Assembly (NCBI GenBank): GCA_022819985.1 | Contig: JAJEGH010000018.1 | Coordinates: 1-64,000 of the forward strand | DNA length: 64,000 nt | DNA from: Alphaproteobacteria bacterium | GTDB taxonomy: Bacteria > Pseudomonadota > Alphaproteobacteria > Bin65 | Direction of reading: 5' to 3' | Shown: positions 1 through 8,246 of the stretch, piece after piece | Numbering within the stretch: position 1 is the first letter of the stretch | Layout of the letters: each line of letters opens with the position of its first letter | The notes under the pieces: generated by a model | What the model saw: only the letters and a program-made list of their open reading frames with translations | Told to the model about the DNA's origin: nothing | The model's database searches: none | Program-made: the position numbers and the translations under genes

Positions 1-124
1 GGCACAGGTCCTCCCCAAGTGCTCATGGCGCAGGGGGCGCTCGGTTGCTCTCGATCCCTTGGCCCGTCCCATCCGCGATGGACAGGACTTCCACGATGGC
101 AGGGAGTCCAGGTGAGCGGCACCC

Positions 125-173
125 GGCCATTGGCTTCGCCGCCGCGCCACGCGCTCCGGCGAAGCCAAAGGCC
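125..173. repeat. Strong hairpin, 17-bp stem with one mismatch (GGCCATTGGCTTCGCCG / CGGCGAAGCCAAAGGCC)
   Basis: Inverted arms at 125-141 and 157-173 read directly; the central 12 bp are perfect. Confidence 0.6.
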
Positions 174-454
174 AGCCAGCACTGCTGCGATCAAGGTCGG
201 AGAAATGGCTAAGCAACGTCTGCACCCCAAAACGGCTGAAGCGCTGTGAGAGGTACAGGGGTAAACGGCGCCCGGAGCCTTGCCGGAAGCGGCATCGGCG
301 CGGCGGCGGCCGACCCCTCCCCTAGCCCCTCCACCAAGGGGAGGGGGATTCGATCAGGGCTCCCCTCGCAGAGGAATCCTGATGGTAGTTCGGATAATCG
401 ACATCTACGGCGTGACCGTCCCCGAGCCGGAAGACCATGCGCCAGTTGCCGCAC

Positions 455-1621
455 TCACTCCGCATCCTGGCGCGCTTCGAGATAGTCCTTCGACTGCATC
501 TCCATCAGGCGCGAGACGGTGCGCTGGAATTCCATCGCGATGTGGGTGCCGCGGTACAGGTCCTGCGGCGCGCCGGCCGCCGAGGCGAGCAGCTTGACCT
601 TCCGCTCGTAGAGCGTGTCGATCAGGATGGCGAAGCGCTTGACCGGGTTCTTCTCGTCCGGCTTGAAGCGCGGGATGTCGTCGATCAGCACGGTCCGGTA
701 GGCGTCGGCGATGGCGATATAGTCGGCCGCGGCGCGCGCCTCGCGGCACAGCGCGTCGAACGGGAAGCGCGCGACGCCGTGGGCGGCGCGCGGCACCGGC
801 ACCTCCCGTCCCTTCACGGTCAGCCGGGCCGGCGTGGCCTCGGCGCCGTCGGTCAGCGCCTCGAAAGCCCTGTCGAGCGCCCGGGTCGCCGCCGGGCCGA
901 GCGGCGTGCGCCAGACCTGCATCGTCATCAGCCGGGCAAGGCGGTAATCCTGCGCCGCCTCCAGATGGAGCACGTCCAGCTTCGCCTTGAGCAGTTCGAT
1001 GAAGGGCAGGAAGAGCTGGCGCTGCAACCCGCCCTCGTAGAGCCGGTCCGGCGGCCAGTTGGAGGTCGCGACCATAATCGCGCCGCGCGCGAACAGGGCC
1101 TCGAACAGGCGGCCCAGGATCATCGCGTCGGCGATGTTGACGACGTGCAGTTCGTCGAAGCAGAGCAACCGGGCCTCGTCGGCGATGTCGGCGGCGACCG
1201 CGGGCAGCAGGTCGTCGACCCGGCCCCCTTTTTGCGACTCCCCGCGCCGCTTGTGCAGCCGGTCCTGGATTTCCAGCATGAATTCGTGGAAATGGACCCG
1301 GCGCTTGCGGGCGACCGGCGCGGCGTCGAAGAACAGGTCCATCAGCATGGACTTGCCGCGCCCGACGCCGCCGTAGAGATAGAGGCCGCGCGGCGGCTCC
1401 GGCGCCTTCCGGTTGGCCCCCGCCCGCAAGAGCCCGAAACGGGAAAGCCAGGAGCCGGCCCGGCCGGGCTCGTAGCCTTCGAGCGCCCGGTGCAGGCCGG
1501 TCAGCTTTTCGGCCGCCAGCGCCTGGGCCGGATCGTGGGCCAGGTGCCCGGCGGCGACCCGCGCGCGCCATTCCCCCAACGGCGTTTCGGCCGGCGGCAT
1601 TTCTGCTGGACTGCCCGGCAT
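455..1621 (-). CDS. zapE: Cell division protein ZapE / AFG1-like ATPase
   Basis: Walker A in GLYLYGGVGRGKSMLMDLFF; RRVHFHEFMLEIQ, LLCFDELHV and ATSNWPPDRLYEGGLQR typical of AFG1/ZapE. Start chosen at MPGSPAEM. Confidence 0.9.
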   Translation of the reverse strand: MPGSPAEMPPAETPLGEWRARVAAGHLAHDPAQALAAEKLTGLHRALEGYEPGRAGSWLSRFGLLRAGANRKAPEPPRGLYLYGGVGRGKSMLMDLFFDAAPVARKRRVHFHEFMLEIQDRLHKRRGESQKGGRVDDLLPAVAADIADEARLLCFDELHVVNIADAMILGRLFEALFARGAIMVATSNWPPDRLYEGGLQRQLFLPFIELLKAKLDVLHLEAAQDYRLARLMTMQVWRTPLGPAATRALDRAFEALTDGAEATPARLTVKGREVPVPRAAHGVARFPFDALCREARAAADYIAIADAYRTVLIDDIPRFKPDEKNPVKRFAILIDTLYERKVKLLASAAGAPQDLYRGTHIAMEFQRTVSRLMEMQSKDYLEARQDAE

Positions 1622-1631
1622 CGGCGCGGTT

Positions 1632-2651
1632 TCAGCCGTCCGCTTCGTCGGCGACCCGGACATGCCGGTCCGGCGCGGCGAGGATCGCATCGACCGCATC
1701 GGCGACCATGCGCTCGACCAGCGCGCCGGCGGACGGCCGGTCGGCGATCAGGTCCAGCCCCTCGCCGGCGAAGGTGACCGCCATGCCGGTATCGCCGCCG
1801 CGCTGCGCCGCGAAGAAACGCTCGCGCATCGGCTGGCCCTCGGCGCGCAGGGCGTCGTCCCGCCCGTGCCATTCGTCGGTAAAGGCGTTGCGGATGGCGC
1901 GCCCGGTGTACGGCTCCGGCCAGGTCAGGCCGCGCGCCGTGTCGAAAACCTTCGTGCGCAGGGTGTCATCGCCGCCCGTCCGCTCGATCAGCGCTTTCTG
2001 GTTCGGATGGCCGAGCGCCTCCTGCGTCGACCAGAAGCGGGTGCCGACCAACACGCCCTCGGCGCCCAGCATCAGGGCGGCCGCCAGCCCGCGCCCGTCG
2101 GCGATGCCGCCCGCCGCGGCGACCGGAACCGGCGCTACCGCATCGGCGACCGCAGGGACCAGCGGCAGGGTTGCCCGGTCGGCGCCGTGGCCGCCGGCCT
2201 CGGTGCCCTGGGCGACGACGATATCCGCGCCTTTCGCCGCCGCGTTGCGCGCGTCCTTCAGGGTCTGGACCTGGCAGATCAGCGCGGCGCCGGAATCGCG
2301 GATTTTCTCCGCATAGGGCGCGATGTCGCCGAAGGACAGCATGACCGCCGCCGGCCTTCGCTCCAGCGCCGCATCCAGCGCGCCCGGCCGCTTGTCGAGC
2401 GCCCAGGTGATGAAGCCGATGCCGACCGCCCGGTTGCCCGCCTTATCGAATTCCGCCGATATCCAGTCGTCGGAGCCCCAGCCGAGCGCCGGGTCGGCAT
2501 AGCCGGCGCCGATCAGGCCCAGCCCGCCGGCCGCCGAGACCGCCCCGGCCAGCGCGCCGCCGGAAACCCCGCCCATCGGCGCGAGCAATACCGGATGGTC
2601 GATGCCGAGCAGGCGGGTGATGGCGGTCGACAGCTTCATGGCCGCGGGCAT
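1632..2651 (-). CDS. Nitronate monooxygenase / 2-nitropropane dioxygenase family
   Basis: LLGIDHPVLLAPMGGVSGG N-terminus; VVAQGTEAGGHGADRATLPLVPAVADAV; GAEGVLVGTRF. Confidence 0.88.
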   Translation of the reverse strand: MPAAMKLSTAITRLLGIDHPVLLAPMGGVSGGALAGAVSAAGGLGLIGAGYADPALGWGSDDWISAEFDKAGNRAVGIGFITWALDKRPGALDAALERRPAAVMLSFGDIAPYAEKIRDSGAALICQVQTLKDARNAAAKGADIVVAQGTEAGGHGADRATLPLVPAVADAVAPVPVAAAGGIADGRGLAAALMLGAEGVLVGTRFWSTQEALGHPNQKALIERTGGDDTLRTKVFDTARGLTWPEPYTGRAIRNAFTDEWHGRDDALRAEGQPMRERFFAAQRGGDTGMAVTFAGEGLDLIADRPSAGALVERMVADAVDAILAAPDRHVRVADEADG

Positions 2652-2802
2652 AGCGGCTTTTGCCGGGCGGTGGCAAAGGGAATGTCGCGCCGGTTGCGCG
2701 GTTCGGGCGGGCTTTCCTTTGGCCCGCCCGGCCTATCTAGGTGGGGAATCCGGCGTCCGGCCGGGCGCCGGGCGGATCGCAACGGAACGCAAGGGGAGCC
2801 GC

Positions 2803-3342
2803 ATGACCGGGATCGACGAAAGCCGGCCTTTCCTGCCGGTCAACATTGCGGTGATGACCGTCTCCGACACGCGCAATGCAGCCGACGACCGGTCCGGCGA
2901 CACGCTGGCCGGGCGGATCGGGGACGCCGGCCATGTCGTCGCCGACCGCCGGATCGTGCCCGACGAAATGGCGGAGATCGTCGCCGCGCTGGAAGGCTGG
3001 ATCGCCGATCCGGACATCGACGTCGTCGTCTCGACCGGCGGCACCGGCGTGACCGGCCGCGACGTGACGCCGGAGGCCTTCGAGCGGGTCTTCGAGAAGA
3101 AGATCGAGGGCTTCGGCGAACTGTTCCGCTGGATCAGTTTTCAGAAGATTCGCACCTCGACCGTCCAGTCGCGCGCGGTCGGCGGCGTGGCGGGCGGCAC
3201 CTACCTGTTCGCCCTGCCGGGCTCGCCCGGCGCGTGCAGGGACGGCTGGGACGAGATACTGCAAGCCCAGCTCGACAACCGCACCCGCCCCTGCAACTTC
3301 GTCGAACTCATGCCCCGGCTCCAGGAGCATACCGGGCGCTAG
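2803..3342 (+). CDS. moaB: Molybdenum cofactor biosynthesis protein B
   Basis: MTVSDTRNAADDRSGDTLAGRI; VVSTGGTGVTGRDVTPEA; FALPGSPGACRDGWDEIL. Confidence 0.92.
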   Translation: MTGIDESRPFLPVNIAVMTVSDTRNAADDRSGDTLAGRIGDAGHVVADRRIVPDEMAEIVAALEGWIADPDIDVVVSTGGTGVTGRDVTPEAFERVFEKKIEGFGELFRWISFQKIRTSTVQSRAVGGVAGGTYLFALPGSPGACRDGWDEILQAQLDNRTRPCNFVELMPRLQEHTGR

Positions 3343-3451
3343 GACGGCCGTTCCCGACGGGACCGCCGGTTGCGGGCGCGGACGTTTCCTTCGATCCGGC
3401 CTCTCGTTTCCAGCCCGCCGTTCCGGCCGCTGTCCGCATCCCCTCGCCGTC

Positions 3452-3600
3452 ATTCCGACCGGAGCCGCTCAAAGGGCGGCGGAGCGGAGGAATCCGGTCG
3501 GTGCCGTGCCGCCGGCGCAGGGCCGAGCCTGGGACCGGCTTCCGTCGCCGGCCGGATTTCTCCGCTACGCGGCTGACGCCGCTCCGGTCGAAATGACGGG
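3452..3600. repeat. Dispersed palindromic mosaic repeat, family B copy 1
   Basis: CGTCATTCCGACCGGAGC ... GGCTTCCGTCGCCGGCCGGATTTCTCCGCTACGCGGCTGACGCCGCTCCGGTCGAAATGACGG; same modules at 3893-4138 and 8247-8428. Confidence 0.75.
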
Positions 3601-3717
3601 AGGGGGCGGCGGAAGGGAAGCGCCCCCGCGTCTTTTTGATCGTGCGCTCCAGTATTTACCCGCTGCCTTCGCCATCTTTCTCGCAGTTTTCCGCCGTTTC
3701 TCCGCGCCCGATCCCGA

Positions 3718-3737
3718 ATTAGACAGACCGGTCTGTG
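3718..3737. promoter_or_regulatory. TetR-operator-like palindrome AATTAGACAGACCGGTCTGT (copy 1)
   Basis: Contains perfect 14-bp palindrome ACAGACCGGTCTGT; identical 20-mer on the opposite strand near 53245-53264. Confidence 0.5.
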
Positions 3738-3892
3738 TATCGGTGTCTTTTTTTCGCCCGGAGCGCCCGAACCCCGCAGAATCGCTGAGAAACGCGATCC
3801 GGGATGGCAGCAAAAACGATTCAGGAAGGAAATGTTTCCATCCTGCTCCGGGCGGCGGGCCGCGCCCAACCCGACCCCCGCCCCCTTTACCG

Positions 3893-4138
3893 TCATTTCG
3901 ACCGGAGCCCCGGCGCAAGCCGGGGCGGAGTGGAGAAATCTGGCGGGTGCTCCCCCGGAAATCAGCGGCGACGCCGCAGGCTCCGGCGTTCGGCCGGCCT
4001 CCGTCGCCAGCCGGATTTCTCCCCTTCGGCTTCGCTCAGAGCCCGCCCTGAGCGAAGTCGAAGGGGCAGGCTGCTACGCGGCTGACGCCGCTTCGGTCGA
4101 AATGACGGTGGGAAGGAGTGCGCTTCGGTCGAAATGAC
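3893..4138. repeat. Dispersed palindromic mosaic repeat, family B copy 2 (interrupted)
   Basis: Same modules as 3452-3600 but with an extra 50-bp palindrome at 4023-4072. Confidence 0.75.
4023..4072. repeat. 50-bp palindromic insert (CCTTCGGCTTCGCTCAG...CTGAGCGAAGTCGAAGG) nested in a family B repeat
   Basis: The intact module ...GGATTTCTCCGCTACGCGG... at ~3540-3580 is interrupted here between TTCTCC and GCTACGCGG; arms match 16/17. Confidence 0.75.
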
Positions 4139-4289
4139 GGGTGGAGGGCGCACTTCGGGCGTTGACAAAGCACATATAAGGAACAAAATTGGCGATGTCA
4201 AGGACTGTTATCGAAAAAAAGGAAATATTTTTAAGCCGGGCTTGACACCCGCAGCCCGCCCTTCAGGTCGCTGCCGGGCACATAACCGG

Positions 4290-4907
4290 CTAACCGCCCG
4301 TCCACGCCCGGAACGCCGCGCCGTCGTCGACATCCGCCAGCGTTTCGGCGAAGGCGAGCCGCCGGTGGCGCGGGACGTTGCACAGCGTGGCGGCGAGGGT
4401 CTCCGGGCGCGACCAGGGCACGCGATCGAACAGGCCGCCGCATTGCATCGGGCCGCGCTGGCCGACCGACCAGAAGCCGCCGTCCGCGGCCGGGCCGAAC
4501 AGCAGGTCGGACTGCCGGAGCAGATCGAACGCGCGCCCGACGACGCCGGCGTCGATGCCGGGAATGTCGGCGCCGAAGAGGATCCGCGGGCGCGGCGCGA
4601 AGCGGTCGAGGCAGCGCGCCATGCGGGCGCCGAGATCGCCTTCGCCCTGGTCGATGCAGGGCAGGCCGGCGAGGCGCGGCAGCCCGCGCCGCAGATGCCG
4701 CGCAGACCGGCGCGGAGTCGCCGCAACGACCAGATCCCATTCCGGCCGGTGGGCCAGCCGCGCGCCGATCCGCTGCGCGGTGTCGCCATAGAAGCGCCAG
4801 GCGGGCAGCGCCCCGATATCCGCCGCCAGCCGCGTCTTGACCGCGCCGGCGAGCGGCGCCTTCAGGAACAGGATCGCGACCGGGCGGCGTGCGGTCATCG
4901 CAACCAT
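4290..4907 (-). CDS. TIGR04282/DUF2064-type glycosyltransferase
   Basis: ILFLKAPLAGAVKTRLAADIG; RILFGADIPGIDAGVVGRAFDLL; DLLFGPAADGGFWSVG. Confidence 0.85.
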   Translation of the reverse strand: MVAMTARRPVAILFLKAPLAGAVKTRLAADIGALPAWRFYGDTAQRIGARLAHRPEWDLVVAATPRRSARHLRRGLPRLAGLPCIDQGEGDLGARMARCLDRFAPRPRILFGADIPGIDAGVVGRAFDLLRQSDLLFGPAADGGFWSVGQRGPMQCGGLFDRVPWSRPETLAATLCNVPRHRRLAFAETLADVDDGAAFRAWTGG

Positions 4908-4911
4908 CGGG

Positions 4912-5640
4912 TCAATACAGCCGCGCCAGCCAGGCCGGCGGAACGCCCAGGAGATAGAGCGAGAGCAGGGCGAGATTGCGCGCCGAGCGGCGGCGGTAGC
5001 CGGCCCGGACGAAGCGGTCCGCGCTCGTTACGGCGTCGAATTCCAGCGGGACGAGCCTTCGCCGGCCGATGCGCCGGACCAGGTCGACATCCTCGAACAG
5101 CGGCATCGGCCGGTAGCCGCCGAGCGCCCGGTAGAAGTCGCGGGCGATCAGCAGGCCCTGGTCGCCGTAAGGCAGGCCGAGGCGGCGGCAACGCCAGGCG
5201 ACCCGCGCCTCCAGCCTGCGGGCGCGCGGGTCCGGATCGTCCAGCCGGAACCGGCCGTAGCCGGCGCGCTCCCGGTTGGCGGGATCGGCCGCGAAGGCGT
5301 CGGCCGCGGCGCGCCAGCCGGGGCCGGGGCGGGTATCGGCGTGGAGGAAGAGCAGCCAGCCGCCCCGCGCGGCCTCCGCGCCCGCCGCCAGTTGCGCGCC
5401 GCGCCCTTGGGCGCCGGTCACGACCCGCGCGCCGGCCTCCTGCGCCGTCGCCGCCGTGCCGTCCCGCGAGCCGCCGTCGCTGACCACGATTTCTGTAGCG
5501 CCCCATTCCGGCGCGTCCCCGCCGCCGTCCGGCATCGACAATGCCGCGAGGGTCGCCGGCAGGCGCGCCGCCTCGTTCAGCGCCGGGATCACGATGCTCA
5601 GCCCGGCGAAAGTCCCGGCCGGAGTCCCGTTGGGAGTCAT
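4912..5640 (-). CDS. TIGR04283-type glycosyltransferase (GT2)
   Basis: LSIVIPALNEAARLPATLAAL; VVSDGGSRDGTAATAQEAGARVV; LLFLHADTRPGPGW; GDQGLLIARDFYRALGGY. Confidence 0.88.
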   Translation of the reverse strand: MTPNGTPAGTFAGLSIVIPALNEAARLPATLAALSMPDGGGDAPEWGATEIVVSDGGSRDGTAATAQEAGARVVTGAQGRGAQLAAGAEAARGGWLLFLHADTRPGPGWRAAADAFAADPANRERAGYGRFRLDDPDPRARRLEARVAWRCRRLGLPYGDQGLLIARDFYRALGGYRPMPLFEDVDLVRRIGRRRLVPLEFDAVTSADRFVRAGYRRRSARNLALLSLYLLGVPPAWLARLY

Positions 5641-5677
5641 AACCGCCTGTCTCGCCCAGTACGCCCCGCCGTTCAAG

Positions 5678-5906
5678 GATTCCTCTGCGAAACCCCTTCC
5701 CGTCATTCCGACCGGAGCCCCGGCCCGCAGGGCCGGGGCGTAGCGGAGGAATCTCGACTCGGTCTCACCCACAAGAAACCCCTGGTCCTGCGCTGAGATT
5801 CCTCCGCTGCGCGCCCCGGATGAAATCCGGGGCGCTCCGGTCGGAATGACGGGAGAGGGTGGCAGGGGCCGATCGCGCTGTTTTGTTCGGCTTTCGCAGA
5901 GGAATC
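5678..5906. mobile_element. MITE-like element, family A copy 1 (229 bp)
   Basis: 15-bp perfect TIRs GATTCCTCTGCGAAA...TTTCGCAGAGGAATC; 9-bp direct repeat CCGTTCAAG at 5669-5677 and 5907-5915; inverted copy at 32692-32919. Confidence 0.75.
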
Positions 5907-5950
5907 CCGTTCAAGCGGGAGCGCTGGCCGGAACGCCAAGGCGGTATATT

Positions 5951-5965
5951 GTTCTTTTTTTGTTC
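5951..5965 (+). promoter_or_regulatory. LexA (SOS) box GTTC-TTTTTTT-GTTC
   Basis: Exact match to the alphaproteobacterial consensus GTTC-N7-GTTC, ~25 bp upstream of the radical SAM start. Confidence 0.75.
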
Positions 5966-5989
5966 TTGACTTCGGCCGACCAAATCCCC

Positions 5990-7183
5990 ATGATGAACGG
6001 TATGGAACCCGGTCCACAGATCCCGGCGAGCACGCCCTTCGATCCCCGGTCGCCCCAACCGGAGCGTCCCCCGAATCGTCCCGGGGGGCCGGCCTTCCGC
6101 GGCCGGGGCGCCGGCTTCAATCCGCCGAACCGCTTCGAGACGATCCGGCGCGACCCCTTCTTCGACGGCTGGGAGCCGGAGGCGGCGCCGGATACGCCAC
6201 GGGATATGGGGGGCGAAAGCCCGCCGCCGGCCACCGTGCCGACAACGGTGACGGTCGACGCGACGCGCACGGTGATCGCGCGTAACGACTCGCCGGACGT
6301 CGGCTTCGACCGCTCGATCAACCCCTATCGCGGCTGCGAGCACGGGTGCGTCTACTGCTATGCGCGGCCGACCCACGCCTGGCTCGGCCTGTCGCCGGGC
6401 GTCGATTTCGAGACCCGGCTGTTCGCCAAGCCGGACGCCGCCGCCCTGCTGCGGCAGGAGCTGGCCCGGCCGTCCTACCGCTGCGAACCCATCGCCATGG
6501 GCACGAACACGGACCCGTATCAGCCGGTCGAGCGGGAGCGGCGGATCACGCGGGCCATCCTGAAGGTGCTGTCGGACTGCAACCATCCGGTCACGATCGT
6601 CACCAAGTCGGCCCTGATAGAGCGGGATATCGATTTCCTGGCGCCGATGGCGGAGAAAGGCCTGTGCACGGCCGCCCTCTCGGTGACGACCCTGGAGCGG
6701 ACGGTGGCGCGGTCGATGGAGCCGCGGGCGTCGGCGCCGGCGCGCCGGCTGGCGGCGATCCGCTCGCTGGCCGAGGCCGGCATCCCGGTCCGGGTCATGG
6801 TCGCGCCGGTGGTGCCGGGCATCACGGACCACGAGATGGAGGATATCCTGGAGGCGGCGCGCGATGCCGGCGCGTCCCTCGCCTCCTATATCGTGCTGCG
6901 CCTGCCCGGCGAGGTGAAGGACCTGTTCTGCGACTGGCTCGACGCCCACTATCCGGCGCGGCGCAACAAGGTGCTGAACACGATCCGCTCGCTGCGCGAG
7001 GGCAAACTCAACACCGCCGAGTGGGGCGAGCGCATGGTCGGCAAGGGCGCGTTCGGCAAGGCGCTGGACTTGCGCTTCGCCTTGGCCGTCCGCCGCCTCG
7101 GCCTGAAACGCGAAGGCCGGGCCCTGCGCACCGACCTGTTCGCCAAACCGGCCCGCGACGGGCGGCAGATGACGCTGTTCTAG
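5990..7183 (+). CDS. PA0069 family radical SAM protein (spore-photoproduct-lyase-like)
   Basis: SINPYRGCEHGCVYCYARPTHAWLGLSPGVDFE (CxxxCxxC cluster), GTNTDPYQPVER, TIVTKSALIERDIDFL. Confidence 0.9.
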   Translation: MMNGMEPGPQIPASTPFDPRSPQPERPPNRPGGPAFRGRGAGFNPPNRFETIRRDPFFDGWEPEAAPDTPRDMGGESPPPATVPTTVTVDATRTVIARNDSPDVGFDRSINPYRGCEHGCVYCYARPTHAWLGLSPGVDFETRLFAKPDAAALLRQELARPSYRCEPIAMGTNTDPYQPVERERRITRAILKVLSDCNHPVTIVTKSALIERDIDFLAPMAEKGLCTAALSVTTLERTVARSMEPRASAPARRLAAIRSLAEAGIPVRVMVAPVVPGITDHEMEDILEAARDAGASLASYIVLRLPGEVKDLFCDWLDAHYPARRNKVLNTIRSLREGKLNTAEWGERMVGKGAFGKALDLRFALAVRRLGLKREGRALRTDLFAKPARDGRQMTLF

Positions 7184-7283
7184 GGGCGGACCGGGGCCGA
7201 AACGAAGGTCGGGGGCGGCATTCCGGTTTCCGTTCGGGAACGAACCCGCCCGTGACACTGCCGGATCGCTTTGCGAAAGTGGC

Positions 7284-8201
7284 GTGGCTGTGCCCATGCC
7301 CGTCCCCGTGCCCGTCACCCGTTTCGCGCCCAGCCCGACCGGCCTTCTCCATCTCGGCCATGCCTGGTCCGCCTGGCAGGCCTGGCGGCGCGCGCAGGAC
7401 GGGGGCGGGCGCTTCCTGCTGCGCATCGAGGATATCGACACCGGGCGCTGCCGGCCGGAATTCGAAGCGGCGATCTACGAAGACCTCGCCTGGCTGGGCC
7501 TGGACTGGGAGCGGCCGGTGCTGCGCCAGTCGGAGCATTTCGGCCGCTACCGGGCGGCCCTGGCGGCGATCCGGGAGCAGGGCCTCGCCTATCCGTGCTT
7601 CTGTACCCGGGCCGATATCCGCCGCGAGATCGAGGCCGCCGGCGGCGCACCCCATGGCGCGCCCCACGGCCCACCCCACGGCGCGCGAGGCAATCCGCAG
7701 GAGCCGGGCGGCGGCCTGCGTTACCCCGGCACCTGCCGCGGCCTTGCGCCGACGGACCGGCAGGCGCGGATCGACGGCGGCGCGGCTCATGCCTGGCGGC
7801 TGGACGCCGCCGCGGCCGCCGCGCGCTGCGGGCCTCTGATCTGGCGCGACGAGATCGCCGGCGAGGTTCCGGTCGATCCGGCGGTCTTCGGCGATGTCGT
7901 GCTGGCGCGCAAGGATGTCCCGACGAGCTATCATCTCGCCGTCACGGTGGACGATGCCCTTCAGGGCGTCACCCTGGTCGTGCGCGGCGAAGACCTGTTC
8001 GCCGCCACCCATGTCCATCGGCTGCTCCAGGCGATCCTCGGCCTGCCGGCGCCGCTCTACCGCCACCACCCGCTGCTGCTCGACGCCGGGGGCAAACGCT
8101 TCGCCAAGCGCGACCGGGCCATGACGATCCGCAGCCTGCGCGAAAAGGGCCTGTCGCCCGCCGACGCGGTCGCGCTGGCCGCGGGCTGGCGGACGGGATA
8201 G
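7284..8201 (+). CDS. gluQ: Glutamyl-Q tRNA(Asp) synthetase
   Basis: VTRFAPSPTGLLHLGHAWSAWQAW; FLLRIEDIDTGRCRPEFEAAIYEDLAWLGLDWE; KRFAKRDRAMTIRSLR. Confidence 0.93.
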   Translation: MAVPMPVPVPVTRFAPSPTGLLHLGHAWSAWQAWRRAQDGGGRFLLRIEDIDTGRCRPEFEAAIYEDLAWLGLDWERPVLRQSEHFGRYRAALAAIREQGLAYPCFCTRADIRREIEAAGGAPHGAPHGPPHGARGNPQEPGGGLRYPGTCRGLAPTDRQARIDGGAAHAWRLDAAAAAARCGPLIWRDEIAGEVPVDPAVFGDVVLARKDVPTSYHLAVTVDDALQGVTLVVRGEDLFAATHVHRLLQAILGLPAPLYRHHPLLLDAGGKRFAKRDRAMTIRSLREKGLSPADAVALAAGWRTG

Positions 8202-8246
8202 CGCCGGCCCGGCAAGCCCGCGCCGGGCGCCGCCGCTTGCCCCGCC

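Noticed and set aside
366-379. Solo family A TIR (TCGCAGAGGAATCC) as a third MITE copy
   Set aside because: No element interior or second TIR is visible on either side; at most a relic or chance match.
5641-5772. N-terminal extension of the TIGR04283 glycosyltransferase ORF into the MITE
   Set aside because: The extra residues are translation of the repeat; a good ATG at 5640 precedes the conserved LSIVIPALNE start.
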